In this document: positions 34,335-39,990 of the stretch, piece by piece | Numbering within the stretch: the stretch's first letter is position 1 | Layout: every line of letters starts with the position of its first letter | Assembly: GCA_022705045.1 (NCBI GenBank) | Contig: JAKJFE010000009.1 | Coordinates: forward strand, 1-39,990 | Source of the DNA: Pseudomonadota bacterium | GTDB lineage: Bacteria > Pseudomonadota > Gammaproteobacteria > Xanthomonadales > Ahniellaceae | DNA length: 39,990 bases | Direction of reading: 5' to 3' | Translations under genes and position numbers: made by a program | Notes under the pieces: generated by a model | The model's database searches: none | What the model was told of the DNA's origin: nothing | The model's input: only the letters and a program-made list of their open reading frames with translations

Positions 34335-35189
34335 ATGAGTCTCGATTCGAACTGGTTCTCGGAGCCGCATGAACTCGCGGGTTCGGCCATCTCGTTCCGC
34401 ATCAAGCGCAAGCTGGCGGAGGAACAGACGCCGTTCCAGAAGATCGAGATCTACGAGACCACCGATTGGGGCAACCTGATGGTGATCGACGGCTGCGTGA
34501 TGCTGACCACGCGCGATAACTTCCTCTATCACGAGATGATGTCGCACCCGGTGCTGTTCACCCACACCAGCCCGAAGCGCGTCGTCATCATCGGCGGCGG
34601 CGACTGCGGCACGCTACGCGAAGTGCTGAAGCACCGCGAAGTCGAATCGGTCGTGCAGTGCGACATCGACGAGCGTGTGACGCGCCTGGCCGAGCAGTAT
34701 TTCCCGGAACTTTGCGATTCCAACAACGATCCGCGCGCGAAGCTGATGTTCGACGACGGCATCGCCTACATGAAGAATCTCGACGCCGAATCGATCGATG
34801 TCGTCATCGTCGACTCGACCGATCCGATCGGTCCGGCCGAGGGTCTGTTCAACGAGGCCTTCTACCAGAGCTGCCTGCGCGCCCTGCGTCCGGGCGGCAT
34901 CCTGGTGCAGCAGAGCGAATCGCCGCTGGTCCACAATGACCTCACCAAGGCCATGCGCAACGCGATGAAGAACGCCGGCTTCGCGCACCTGCGCACCCTG
35001 CCGTTCCCGCAGCCCTGTTACCCGACCGGCTGGTGGAGCTGCACGATGGCGCGCAAGCACCTCGACCTGAACACGTTCCGCGAGCGCGGCGCGGCGACCA
35101 AGCAGTTCCTGACCAAGTACTACAACGCCGAGACGCACAAGGGTGCATTGGCGATGCCGAACTTCCTCGGCGAATTCCTCGGCGAGTGA
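34335..35189 (+). CDS. speE: Spermidine synthase (putrescine aminopropyltransferase)
   Basis: Transfers the aminopropyl group of decarboxylated S-adenosylmethionine to putrescine. 284 residues. Family motifs: MVIDGCVMLTTRDNFLYHEM, RVVIIGGGDCGTLREVLKH (nucleotide pocket), CDIDERV, DDGIAYMKN and VIVDSTDPIGPAEGLF with the catalytic Asp. PQPCYPTGWWSCTMARK follows near the C-terminus. ATG at 34335 has GGAG 7 bases upstream; the open frame continues upstream but without homology or signal. speD is not in the window. Convergent with the membrane-protein gene; a small hairpin follows. Confidence 0.97.
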   Translation: MSLDSNWFSEPHELAGSAISFRIKRKLAEEQTPFQKIEIYETTDWGNLMVIDGCVMLTTRDNFLYHEMMSHPVLFTHTSPKRVVIIGGGDCGTLREVLKHREVESVVQCDIDERVTRLAEQYFPELCDSNNDPRAKLMFDDGIAYMKNLDAESIDVVIVDSTDPIGPAEGLFNEAFYQSCLRALRPGGILVQQSESPLVHNDLTKAMRNAMKNAGFAHLRTLPFPQPCYPTGWWSCTMARKHLDLNTFRERGAATKQFLTKYYNAETHKGALAMPNFLGEFLGE

Positions 35190-35190
35190 T

Positions 35191-35207
35191 CGCGGCCAGA
35201 AGCCGCG
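35191..35207. terminator. Small hairpin between convergent genes
   Basis: CGCGGC (35191-35196) and GCCGCG (35202-35207) pair around CAGAA, directly after the speE stop and just before the end of the convergent membrane-protein gene. The stem is short and no T-run follows. Confidence 0.4.
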
Positions 35208-35208
35208 T

Positions 35209-36459
35209 CTACTTCCAGAACGGAATGCGATACGGCGCCGGCTTCTTGCCGGCGTCGTCGTCTCTGGGGTTCGCCAAGGCCGCGGTCTGCAGGACATGGC
35301 GGCCATGCGGAAGTGCACGCGCATCGATCATGAACAGCAAGCCGCGCAGCTGCGATCCGGGCAACACCACGACATCCGGCGACACGGCCACCGCTTGACC
35401 GTCGACGCGCACGTCGGCCAGATCGCGATAACACGCCAGCAAGGCCGCGTGGTCGGCGGCAGCGGTCTTGTCGTCCAGGGACTCAGGCAGCGGCAACTTG
35501 GCCCAGATCTTGGGGCAGTGTTTCGCGATGGCCGCTTCGTGTCGCGTGGGATGGAAGGGCACCACCAGTCGCAACCAATCGCCCTTCAGCTGGGCGGAGT
35601 CCAGAAAAGGCATGCGCGACAACGGATCCTGCTCACGTCGTTGATCGCGGTAATGCTGCGGCAACACGGCATAGCCGGATTCGGCATGCGCGGGTATCGA
35701 CGAGTAGTCACCGATGGCGGTGCTGGTGCGGCGCATCACCATGTTCGTCGCATAACCCAGCAACACGGCGAGCAACGCCGTCAGATAGACGAACATGAAA
35801 CGCCCGAAGCCGAGTCGCGTCATCAGCGTCGTCGACAGCACGTTGAGGAAACGCGGCTGCATCGACCGCTGATAACGCGCCAGCACGGCGGCAATGACCC
35901 GGGCGACACGCCCTTCGCGATTCAGGCGGCGCCCGAACATGGAGTCGGCGAGTGTGGCCAGGACCAGCGGACCCAGCCCGATGCCGAGCATCACAAGCAT
36001 GATCGTCCCGATCGGCGCTTCCGGCCAGAACCAGACCACGGCCAGGATCGGCGCCACGAGCGTCGCCGGTGCGAGTACCCCGAACACCGTGATCGCGCCG
36101 AACAGGAAGACGATCGTCGCAAGGTTGTCGAGGCGCTCGATCTCCTCCTCGACGCGCGCGGTTTCGCGGCGTGCGACCTCGCGCCCGATGGGGCCGCCGC
36201 GCAGCCGTTCGAAATCCGGACCCAGCGGAAAGACCGAACGCAGCCCGAGCAGGGAGATCCAGAATCCGCGAACGGCCAGGTGGGCGATGAACGTCGCGAG
36301 CAGCACGTAGATCGCGGCACCGGCATACATCGCGAGAATGCTGGCGATCTGCAACACGCCGCCACCGAGCCGCGCCAACAGGGGTTCGACGGCGGCATTG
36401 AAGGCATCCGGCAACTGCAGCAGGCCGAACACCGTCGCGCCCGACAGCAGCATCTCCAT
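35209..36459 (-). CDS. Membrane protein of unknown function, downstream of P-II
   Basis: 416 residues, not recognised as a named family. Visible layout: hydrophobic helices at about 35-57 and 58-73, a charged stretch (ARRETARVEEEIERLD, 96-111), helices at about 112-145 and 149-172, an arginine-rich loop and a helix at about 220-241. A soluble C-terminal region (about 245-416), rich in Pro, His and Arg and ending YRIPFWK, completes it. The ATG at 36459 immediately follows an in-frame TAA (TAAATG), which ends a 24-codon ORF that itself overlaps the P-II gene stop. This suggests coupled translation and a functional tie to P-II signalling. It is not AmtB, the usual P-II neighbour. An ATG two codons later is the alternative start. 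Confidence 0.75.
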   Translation of the reverse strand: MEMLLSGATVFGLLQLPDAFNAAVEPLLARLGGGVLQIASILAMYAGAAIYVLLATFIAHLAVRGFWISLLGLRSVFPLGPDFERLRGGPIGREVARRETARVEEEIERLDNLATIVFLFGAITVFGVLAPATLVAPILAVVWFWPEAPIGTIMLVMLGIGLGPLVLATLADSMFGRRLNREGRVARVIAAVLARYQRSMQPRFLNVLSTTLMTRLGFGRFMFVYLTALLAVLLGYATNMVMRRTSTAIGDYSSIPAHAESGYAVLPQHYRDQRREQDPLSRMPFLDSAQLKGDWLRLVVPFHPTRHEAAIAKHCPKIWAKLPLPESLDDKTAAADHAALLACYRDLADVRVDGQAVAVSPDVVVLPGSQLRGLLFMIDARALPHGRHVLQTAALANPRDDDAGKKPAPYRIPFWK

Positions 36460-36534
36460 TTACCAGGTCGGCGTGGTCTTGGCCGGGATCGCGTCCGGCG
36501 TGGCAGCGTCCTGCTGCGGCTCGGGTGTGCTCAC
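36460..36534 (-). CDS. Possible 24-residue coupling ORF between P-II and the membrane protein
   Basis: A GTG at 36534 overlaps the P-II stop (GTGA) and opens 24 codons ending in a TAA that abuts the next ATG. The product would read VSTPEPQQDAATPDAIP then AKTTPTW. It fills exactly the gap between the two genes, so ribosomes could pass from the P-II gene to the membrane-protein gene without release. The peptide is Pro/Thr/Asp-rich with no membrane helix. No ribosome binding site independent of the P-II coding sequence is visible. It could equally be a non-functional spacer that happens to be open. Confidence 0.35.
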   Translation of the reverse strand: MSTPEPQQDAATPDAIPAKTTPTW

Positions 36535-36869
36535 AACGCGTCGGCGTCGAGTTCGCCGGTGCGGATGCGCACGACGCGGTCAAGCTGGTAGACGAAGATC
36601 TTGCCGTCGCCGATCTTGTTCGTGTTCGCGGCCTGCATGATGGCTTCGACCGCGCGATCGCACTGGTCGTCCGCCACGGCGATCTCGACCTTGATCTTGG
36701 GCAGGAAGTCGACCACGTATTCGGCGCCGCGATACAGCTCGGTGTGGCCCTTCTGGCGCCCGAAACCCTTGACCTCGGTGACGGTGATGCCAGTCACACC
36801 GAGTTCGGCCAGCGCCTCGCGCACGTCGTCGAGTTTGAACGGCTTGATGATGGCCATGATCATTTTCAT
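36531..36869 (-). CDS. P-II nitrogen regulatory protein
   Basis: 112 residues, the standard length. Opens MKMIMAIIKPFKLDDVREAL, with GFGRQKGHTELYRGAEYVVD (T loop, uridylylated Tyr51), KIKVEIAV, and the C-terminal nucleotide-binding GKIFVYQLDRVVRIRTGE. It senses 2-oxoglutarate, ATP and ADP, and in relatives controls the GlnE adenylyltransferase, NtrB and AmtB. GlnB and GlnK cannot be told apart with confidence from one sequence: it lacks an amtB neighbour (favours GlnB) but shares GlnK-like features near the C-terminus. It is followed by a 24-codon ORF and a membrane-protein gene in close coupling. Confidence 0.95.
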   Translation of the reverse strand: MKMIMAIIKPFKLDDVREALAELGVTGITVTEVKGFGRQKGHTELYRGAEYVVDFLPKIKVEIAVADDQCDRAVEAIMQAANTNKIGDGKIFVYQLDRVVRIRTGELDADAL

Positions 36870-37034
36870 GCGCGGGCTCCGTGGGACCGCGCGAGCTTAG
36901 CGGCAGCGCGGGCATGGCGGCGATGCCCGCATCGGTCCATGCCTTTGCGAAATTTCCTAGGCACAATTCGGATTCCGTCCGAAGCGGCGCGCATGGAGCG
37001 CGCCGTAGTCTGACGGCCATCGAGGAGGTGAACC

Positions 37035-37286
37035 ATGATCAATGTCCGAGCCATCGACGAACTCGCACAGCGTCTCGCGACGCTGGTCCCGCCGGGATTC
37101 GACGCCGCCAAGGACGATCTGGCGAAGACCTTCCGCGCCACCCTGCAGTCCGGCTTGGAGCGGCTGAACCTGGTGACGCGCGAGGAATTCGACGTGCAGC
37201 AGCTGGTCCTGCTGCGCAGCCGCGAAAAGCTGGAAGCGCTGGAGAAGCGCTTGGCCCAGCTCGAAGCGGAACAGCGTTCGCCCTGA
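37035..37286 (+). CDS. ubiK: Ubiquinone biosynthesis accessory factor UbiK
   Basis: 83 residues (YqiC/BMFP family). Begins MINVRAIDELAQRL, has a middle helix (FRATLQSGLERLNLVTREEFDVQ) and a C-terminal coiled coil (LLRSREKLEALEKRLAQLEAEQ). In E. coli UbiK binds UbiJ and lipids and is needed for efficient aerobic ubiquinone synthesis. A very strong ribosome binding site GAGGAGGTG lies just before the ATG, unusual in this window. Divergent from the P-II gene; ends before a strong terminator. Confidence 0.92.
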   Translation: MINVRAIDELAQRLATLVPPGFDAAKDDLAKTFRATLQSGLERLNLVTREEFDVQQLVLLRSREKLEALEKRLAQLEAEQRSP

Positions 37287-37361
37287 CCTCGACCGTCAGC
37301 GGGCAGCGTCGGCCTCCCCCGGGGCCGTAGGCGGAACGGACTCCGCCGCCCGTGTTCTTTC

Positions 37362-37390
37362 AACGCCGCTTCGTGCGGCGTTTTTTTATT
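37362..37390 (+). terminator. Rho-independent terminator of ubiK
   Basis: AACGCCGC (37362-37369) pairs with GCGGCGTT (37375-37382) around TTCGT, followed by a run of T residues through 37387. The stem also lies just past the end of the convergent Fic gene. Confidence 0.9.
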
Positions 37391-38549
37391 GCGGACGGTT
37401 CAGGCTCTCCGGAATGAAGCCTTCGGCCGACAGGGAGCGGATGACCCCGCGGATCAAGTAACTGTTACTGAAACCCAGCGTGTATTGTCGAGCGCCTTCG
37501 GCGATCGGCATCAGCATCTTTCGCTCGACCAGCTTGCGAATCTGATAGGTGCGCTGAGTGTCATTCATCTCCGGCATCGCGACTTCCAGATCTTTCTTCA
37601 TGACGCGCCCCAACTGCGCGGCCTTCAGCAACACCCGTTCTTCCGTGGGCGTGACCAGCGCTCGCTCGCGGGCATGACGCAGTGCCGGAATCAGGATGCG
37701 TTCCTGCAAGTACTCCTGATCGGCCAGTCGGTCTACCTTTTTCAGCTCGTCGCGCATTCCTTCGAGCACGTACACGCACCACGCTTCTTTTCCATCCAGC
37801 GTGCCGGTATCGGCTCTCCCGAGCATGGCGTAGTAGCGGTCACGGTCATTGCAAAAAACCGCGGTCGGATTCAGTACGCGCCCGCCGGCTTTCACGTTGA
37901 AGCCGTACTTGATGAGGAGCGCATAGGTGAGCAGCCGGACCACACGACCATTCCCGTTCCCGAACGGATGAATCCAGGCGAACCGATGATGCGCCAACGC
38001 GACCTTGATCAGATCGTACTTGGGCGGATCCGCGCGATTGACGAATGCGACCAGTTCGCTCATGTACTGATCGACCTGCGCTCTGCTCTCGGGTGGAAGA
38101 TGATCGGACCGGGAAATCGAGACCGAACGCATTCGATAGGCGCCTGGCGTGTCGTCCCCCTCTCGCACGAGACCCTCCACCGTGAGTTGGTGCAGTTCGC
38201 GCACGAAATGCTCCGTGATGTCCTGGCCCGGCTGAAACTGCTCTTCGATATAGCCCATAGCTGTTTCGATATTCGCCATCTCGCGCAGGTGGTCGCTCGG
38301 AGGTGCTGATTGCACCTCCAGTCGGCTCTCCACATAGTCGGCCAACGTTGTGTGATTGCCCTCGATCCGGGCAGAACCAAGGCTTTCCAGCATGTGGAAG
38401 ATGCGTTTGAGCTGAAAAAAGACAGAGGGCGGCGTACTACCGCCCAATCGAAGTCGGCGAAGGTATTCAAGTTCCAGCCCGACATCGACCAATGCCGAAT
38501 CGAAGGCCGGATTCAGCAGTGCCAAGTCTTGATGGTGGAAGGCAGGCAT
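37386..38549 (-). CDS. Fic-family protein (AMP-transferase type) with N-terminal inhibitory motif
   Basis: 387 residues. N-terminal helical region with the inhibitory motif SARIEG (Ser59 to Gly64, Glu63 expected to block the ATP site: class II Fic). The Fic core has HPFGNGNGR at 194-202, with catalytic His194; the metal-binding Asp/Glu of the consensus is Asn198. A C-terminal winged-helix-like domain (about 300-385, [18 protein letters not shown]) may bind DNA or partners. Fic proteins AMPylate or otherwise modify target proteins and act in stress response, toxin systems or autoregulation. AGGA lies 8 bases before the ATG. Lower GC upstream and the next gene being a broken comM suggest this edge of the genome is variable. 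Confidence 0.9.
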   Translation of the reverse strand: MPAFHHQDLALLNPAFDSALVDVGLELEYLRRLRLGGSTPPSVFFQLKRIFHMLESLGSARIEGNHTTLADYVESRLEVQSAPPSDHLREMANIETAMGYIEEQFQPGQDITEHFVRELHQLTVEGLVREGDDTPGAYRMRSVSISRSDHLPPESRAQVDQYMSELVAFVNRADPPKYDLIKVALAHHRFAWIHPFGNGNGRVVRLLTYALLIKYGFNVKAGGRVLNPTAVFCNDRDRYYAMLGRADTGTLDGKEAWCVYVLEGMRDELKKVDRLADQEYLQERILIPALRHARERALVTPTEERVLLKAAQLGRVMKKDLEVAMPEMNDTQRTYQIRKLVERKMLMPIAEGARQYTLGFSNSYLIRGVIRSLSAEGFIPESLNRPQ

Positions 38550-38903
38550 GTCCGCGATCCTGTATCGGAAATCGGGAAGGGCTCGTGTTGCGATCTCGAA
38601 TCGGCCCGAATCATATCTGGAATATGAGCAGTCAATTCATTGTTCTGTAAAGATTAAATTTCTGTTGATCGATGCATTCTTGTGGAAATACGCGACGGAA
38701 ATTCTGCAATCCGCTAATCAGGAATCTTCACCTCTGCTGCGAAACATCGCAGCACCGGTTCCGACAAGGACCGAGGAATCGTCTGCCGTGACGACCTAGC
38801 CTGAGCCTACCTGCACGGACATCGCGATGAGGCTCATGTCGTACACCACTGCTCGCCACAACACCCAGGGACGCTGCCCGGTCGCGCGGCGAGGGAGGGC
38901 GGC
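38550..38903. other. AT-rich non-coding region between Fic gene and comM
   Basis: This 354-base gap holds no convincing gene. Positions about 38605-38720 are clearly poorer in GC than the rest of the window. It contains TCATATCTGGAATATGA (38611-38627), a palindrome, and TATGAT on the minus strand as a possible Fic -10. Towards the right the composition returns to normal, and GGGAGG before 38904 is the comM ribosome binding site. Confidence 0.6.
38611..38627. promoter_or_regulatory. Palindromic operator candidate upstream of the Fic gene
   Basis: TCATAT (38611-38616) and ATATGA (38622-38627) are perfect inverted arms around CTGGA. The site lies about 62-78 bases before the Fic ATG and overlaps the likely -10 (TATGAT on the minus strand). 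A repressor, perhaps the Fic protein's own winged-helix domain, could bind here; this is inference. Confidence 0.4.
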
Positions 38904-39146
38904 ATGAGCCTCGCCATCGTGCATGCGCGTGCCGCGCTCGGCGTCGAAGCGCCGCGCGTGAACATCGAGGTGCATCTTTCGGGCGGCTTGCCCGGCACGA
39001 ACATCGTCGGATTGCCGGAAGCAGCGGTGCGCGAAAGTCGTGACCGCGTCCGCTCGGCCTTGTTGAATGCCAGCTTCGATTGGCCACAACGTCGGATCAC
39101 GATCAATCTGGCGCCCGCGGACCTTCCGAAAGAGTGCCATTTATAG
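38904..39146 (+). pseudogene. comM: comM (yifB) 5' fragment, interrupted after codon 77
   Basis: Encodes the first 77 residues of the YifB/ComM Mg-chelatase-like AAA+ ATPase: MSLAIVHARAALGVEAPRVN, then GGLPGTNIVGLPEAAVRESRD and RITINLAPADLPKE. In intact homologues a GG(R/S)(F/Y)DLPIALG-type stretch follows and the protein runs to about 500 residues. Here the match stops sharply after the Glu codon ending at 39134, and three foreign codons (CHL) lead to a TAG. ComM is the branch-migration helicase that extends natural-transformation heteroduplexes, so this copy is dead unless the remainder is expressed separately. GGGAGG lies just upstream of the ATG. The downstream part should lie beyond the inserted element, outside the window. 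Confidence 0.88.
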
Positions 39147-39990
39147 AATTAACACCGCTGCTTGCGCACTACGACCGTCATATCGGAGGATTGAACCCGT
39201 CTCAGCCAGCGGACGGGCACATGAGCGGAAGGATTCGGCACACGTTTGGCTTGCAGTCACCCCACTTCATACGGGCAATCTTGGGCGTCTCAACTAAGGA
39301 GAACGGTCCCGATCCCTTCGTCGATGTGTGTTTGGCGCCACTTCCTCCGGCACGAGGCAACTCAATCATCTGTTCGGTGCCACTCGGCGAATTGATCGAC
39401 CTCCACGCCGGTGCGGTCATTCGCGAAAACGTCGTCGCCGAAGATCACTTGCTCCAACGATTCACGTTGGGGATGACGTTTACCGGCAAGGAAAAAGTAT
39501 GCGGCCGCGCCGAGATGGATCGATTCGCGGTTGAACAAAGTGATGTGCGGCAGCCAACTCAGTTTCTCGAAGTTCAAGAGGACTCCGGCCGCACGATCTA
39601 CATTTCGATGTCTGAGATCTTCAGGTTCTACTACTTGAGCAGCTCAGTCATCGGGCGGGCGCTTCTCACGGACGCAATCCTCTCCCCGCAGCAGAACATT
39701 TACGCGCCAAAGCACACTGTCCAACCAGACGAACATGGCGCCGGTTTCCTCGTCTTGCGCAGAGGGATGAACAAGAACGACTTGTTAGCCATTGCCAGGT
39801 TGGTTCTCTCTCCCGACAAGATCGGCCTGAAACGCGCAGAGAGCATCTACCTGTACAAGCGCGACCGACGATCCGGTTCGGTGCTGCGCTTGGCCGCTCA
39901 TCCTCCGTTCGACGGGCCCACTCGGCTTCAGTGCCGTGGAATCGCGCTTGGAAATCAGGAGACCTCACCATTGCTGATCACGCGCATAGA
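39134..39990 (+). CDS. Unrecognised gene beginning at the comM junction, 3' end missing
   Basis: A frame different from comM stays open for 285 codons from the GTG at 39134 to the window edge. Its product begins MPFIELTPLLAHYDRHIGGL if the GTG is used; a TTG at 39191 (GGAGGA directly before it) and an ATG at 39221 are alternatives. No known family is recognised. Visible segments are HFIRAILGVST, SIICSVPLGELIDLHAG, a strong helix at about 156-179 (YISMSEIFRFYYLSSSV) and LLAIARLVLSPDK. No signal peptide or membrane helix is seen. Codon use (TTA, AGG, AGA, many A/T third positions) differs from the flanking genes, indicating foreign origin. Being the first gene inside the break, it probably belongs to the inserted element. 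Confidence 0.6.
   Translation, partial: MPFIELTPLLAHYDRHIGGLNPSQPADGHMSGRIRHTFGLQSPHFIRAILGVSTKENGPDPFVDVCLAPLPPARGNSIICSVPLGELIDLHAGAVIRENVVAEDHLLQRFTLGMTFTGKEKVCGRAEMDRFAVEQSDVRQPTQFLEVQEDSGRTIYISMSEIFRFYYLSSSVIGRALLTDAILSPQQNIYAPKHTVQPDEHGAGFLVLRRGMNKNDLLAIARLVLSPDKIGLKRAESIYLYKRDRRSGSVLRLAAHPPFDGPTRLQCRGIALGNQETSPLLITRI
39135..39990. mobile_element. Left end of a genomic island or transposon inserted in comM
   Basis: Sequence from 39135 (starting TGCCATTTATAG) no longer matches comM and has lower GC than the preceding DNA. comM is an established target for large insertions: the AbaR resistance islands of Acinetobacter interrupt it, and it has been reported as an attachment site for Tn7-like elements. 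No transposase, integrase, terminal repeat pair or target duplication can be seen because the window ends 856 bases in. The type of element is therefore not determined, and an assembly join is not excluded. Confidence 0.5.

Noticed and set aside
38548..38799. An 83-codon plus-strand ORF between the Fic gene and comM
   Set aside because: It starts inside the Fic start region on the other strand, has no ribosome binding site and no recognisable content. It may only reflect the AT-rich patch.
39153..39157. ACCGC as the target duplication known from comM islands in Acinetobacter
   Set aside because: Five bases occur by chance very often, and the second copy would lie outside the window, so nothing can be concluded.
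1..39990. CRISPR arrays, tRNA or rRNA genes, insertion-sequence transposases
   Set aside because: No regularly spaced direct repeats, no tRNA-like cloverleaf and no transposase motifs were seen on reading through both strands; a dedicated search (for example with covariance models) was not possible.

Overview
The window is high-GC, densely packed bacterial DNA. It suggests a gammaproteobacterium of the Lysobacterales (Xanthomonadales), probably near Rhodanobacteraceae/Dokdonella-type lineages. The reasons are the long form of PurC, the UbiK and P-II proteins, the many secreted beta-helix and CTERM-type proteins, a secreted protein ending in FRDGFE, and a TonB receptor paired with an exported beta-helix protein. 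This placement is inferred from protein character only; there is no rRNA or tRNA in the window.

Layout. 1-1997: 5' part of a secreted beta-helix protein (minus strand, runs off the left edge). 2090-3506: rpe and a DjlA-like co-chaperone (minus). 3621-5422: purC and an EamA exporter, coupled (plus). 5487-14691: five co-directional minus-strand genes that look like one envelope lipid-handling system: a surface-lipase lipoprotein, a DUF1302 outer-membrane barrel, a DUF1329 periplasmic protein (LolA/LolB-like clan), a YCF48 propeller protein and an RND/MMPL inner-membrane transporter. 14824-18583: a polyisoprenyl-phosphate-type glycosyltransferase facing an operon of histidine kinase, twin-receiver regulator and atypical SDR protein. 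18703-21060: a DASS/SLC13 anion transporter and a CaCA cation antiporter. 21195-25685: a TonB-dependent receptor and an exported beta-helix partner. 25686-26102: a non-coding stretch with a cluster of DnaA-box-like sites. 26103-28444: argS and a SPOR-domain protein. 28491-30384: an exported TonB-C-terminal-domain protein and a secreted sugar-dehydrogenase-like protein. 30486-35189: a beta-hydroxyacid dehydrogenase coupled to speA, an IPTL-CTERM-like secreted protein, then divergent speE. 35209-37286: a membrane protein, a 24-codon ORF and a P-II regulator (minus), then ubiK (plus). 37386-38549: a Fic-family AMP-transferase with an AT-rich, palindrome-bearing upstream region. 38904-39134: the first 77 codons of comM (yifB), abruptly replaced by foreign-looking sequence carrying an unrecognised partial gene to the right edge.

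How the parts work together. Most of the window is housekeeping (pentose phosphate, purine, arginyl-tRNA, polyamine, nitrogen and ubiquinone functions) mixed with cell-envelope and secreted functions. The two items most worth attention are the lipase-DUF1302-DUF1329-YCF48-RND cluster, which has one component for each envelope layer, and the interruption of comM, a locus known as a genomic-island insertion site. The junction sits only 856 bases from the right edge, so most of the inserted element is not visible.
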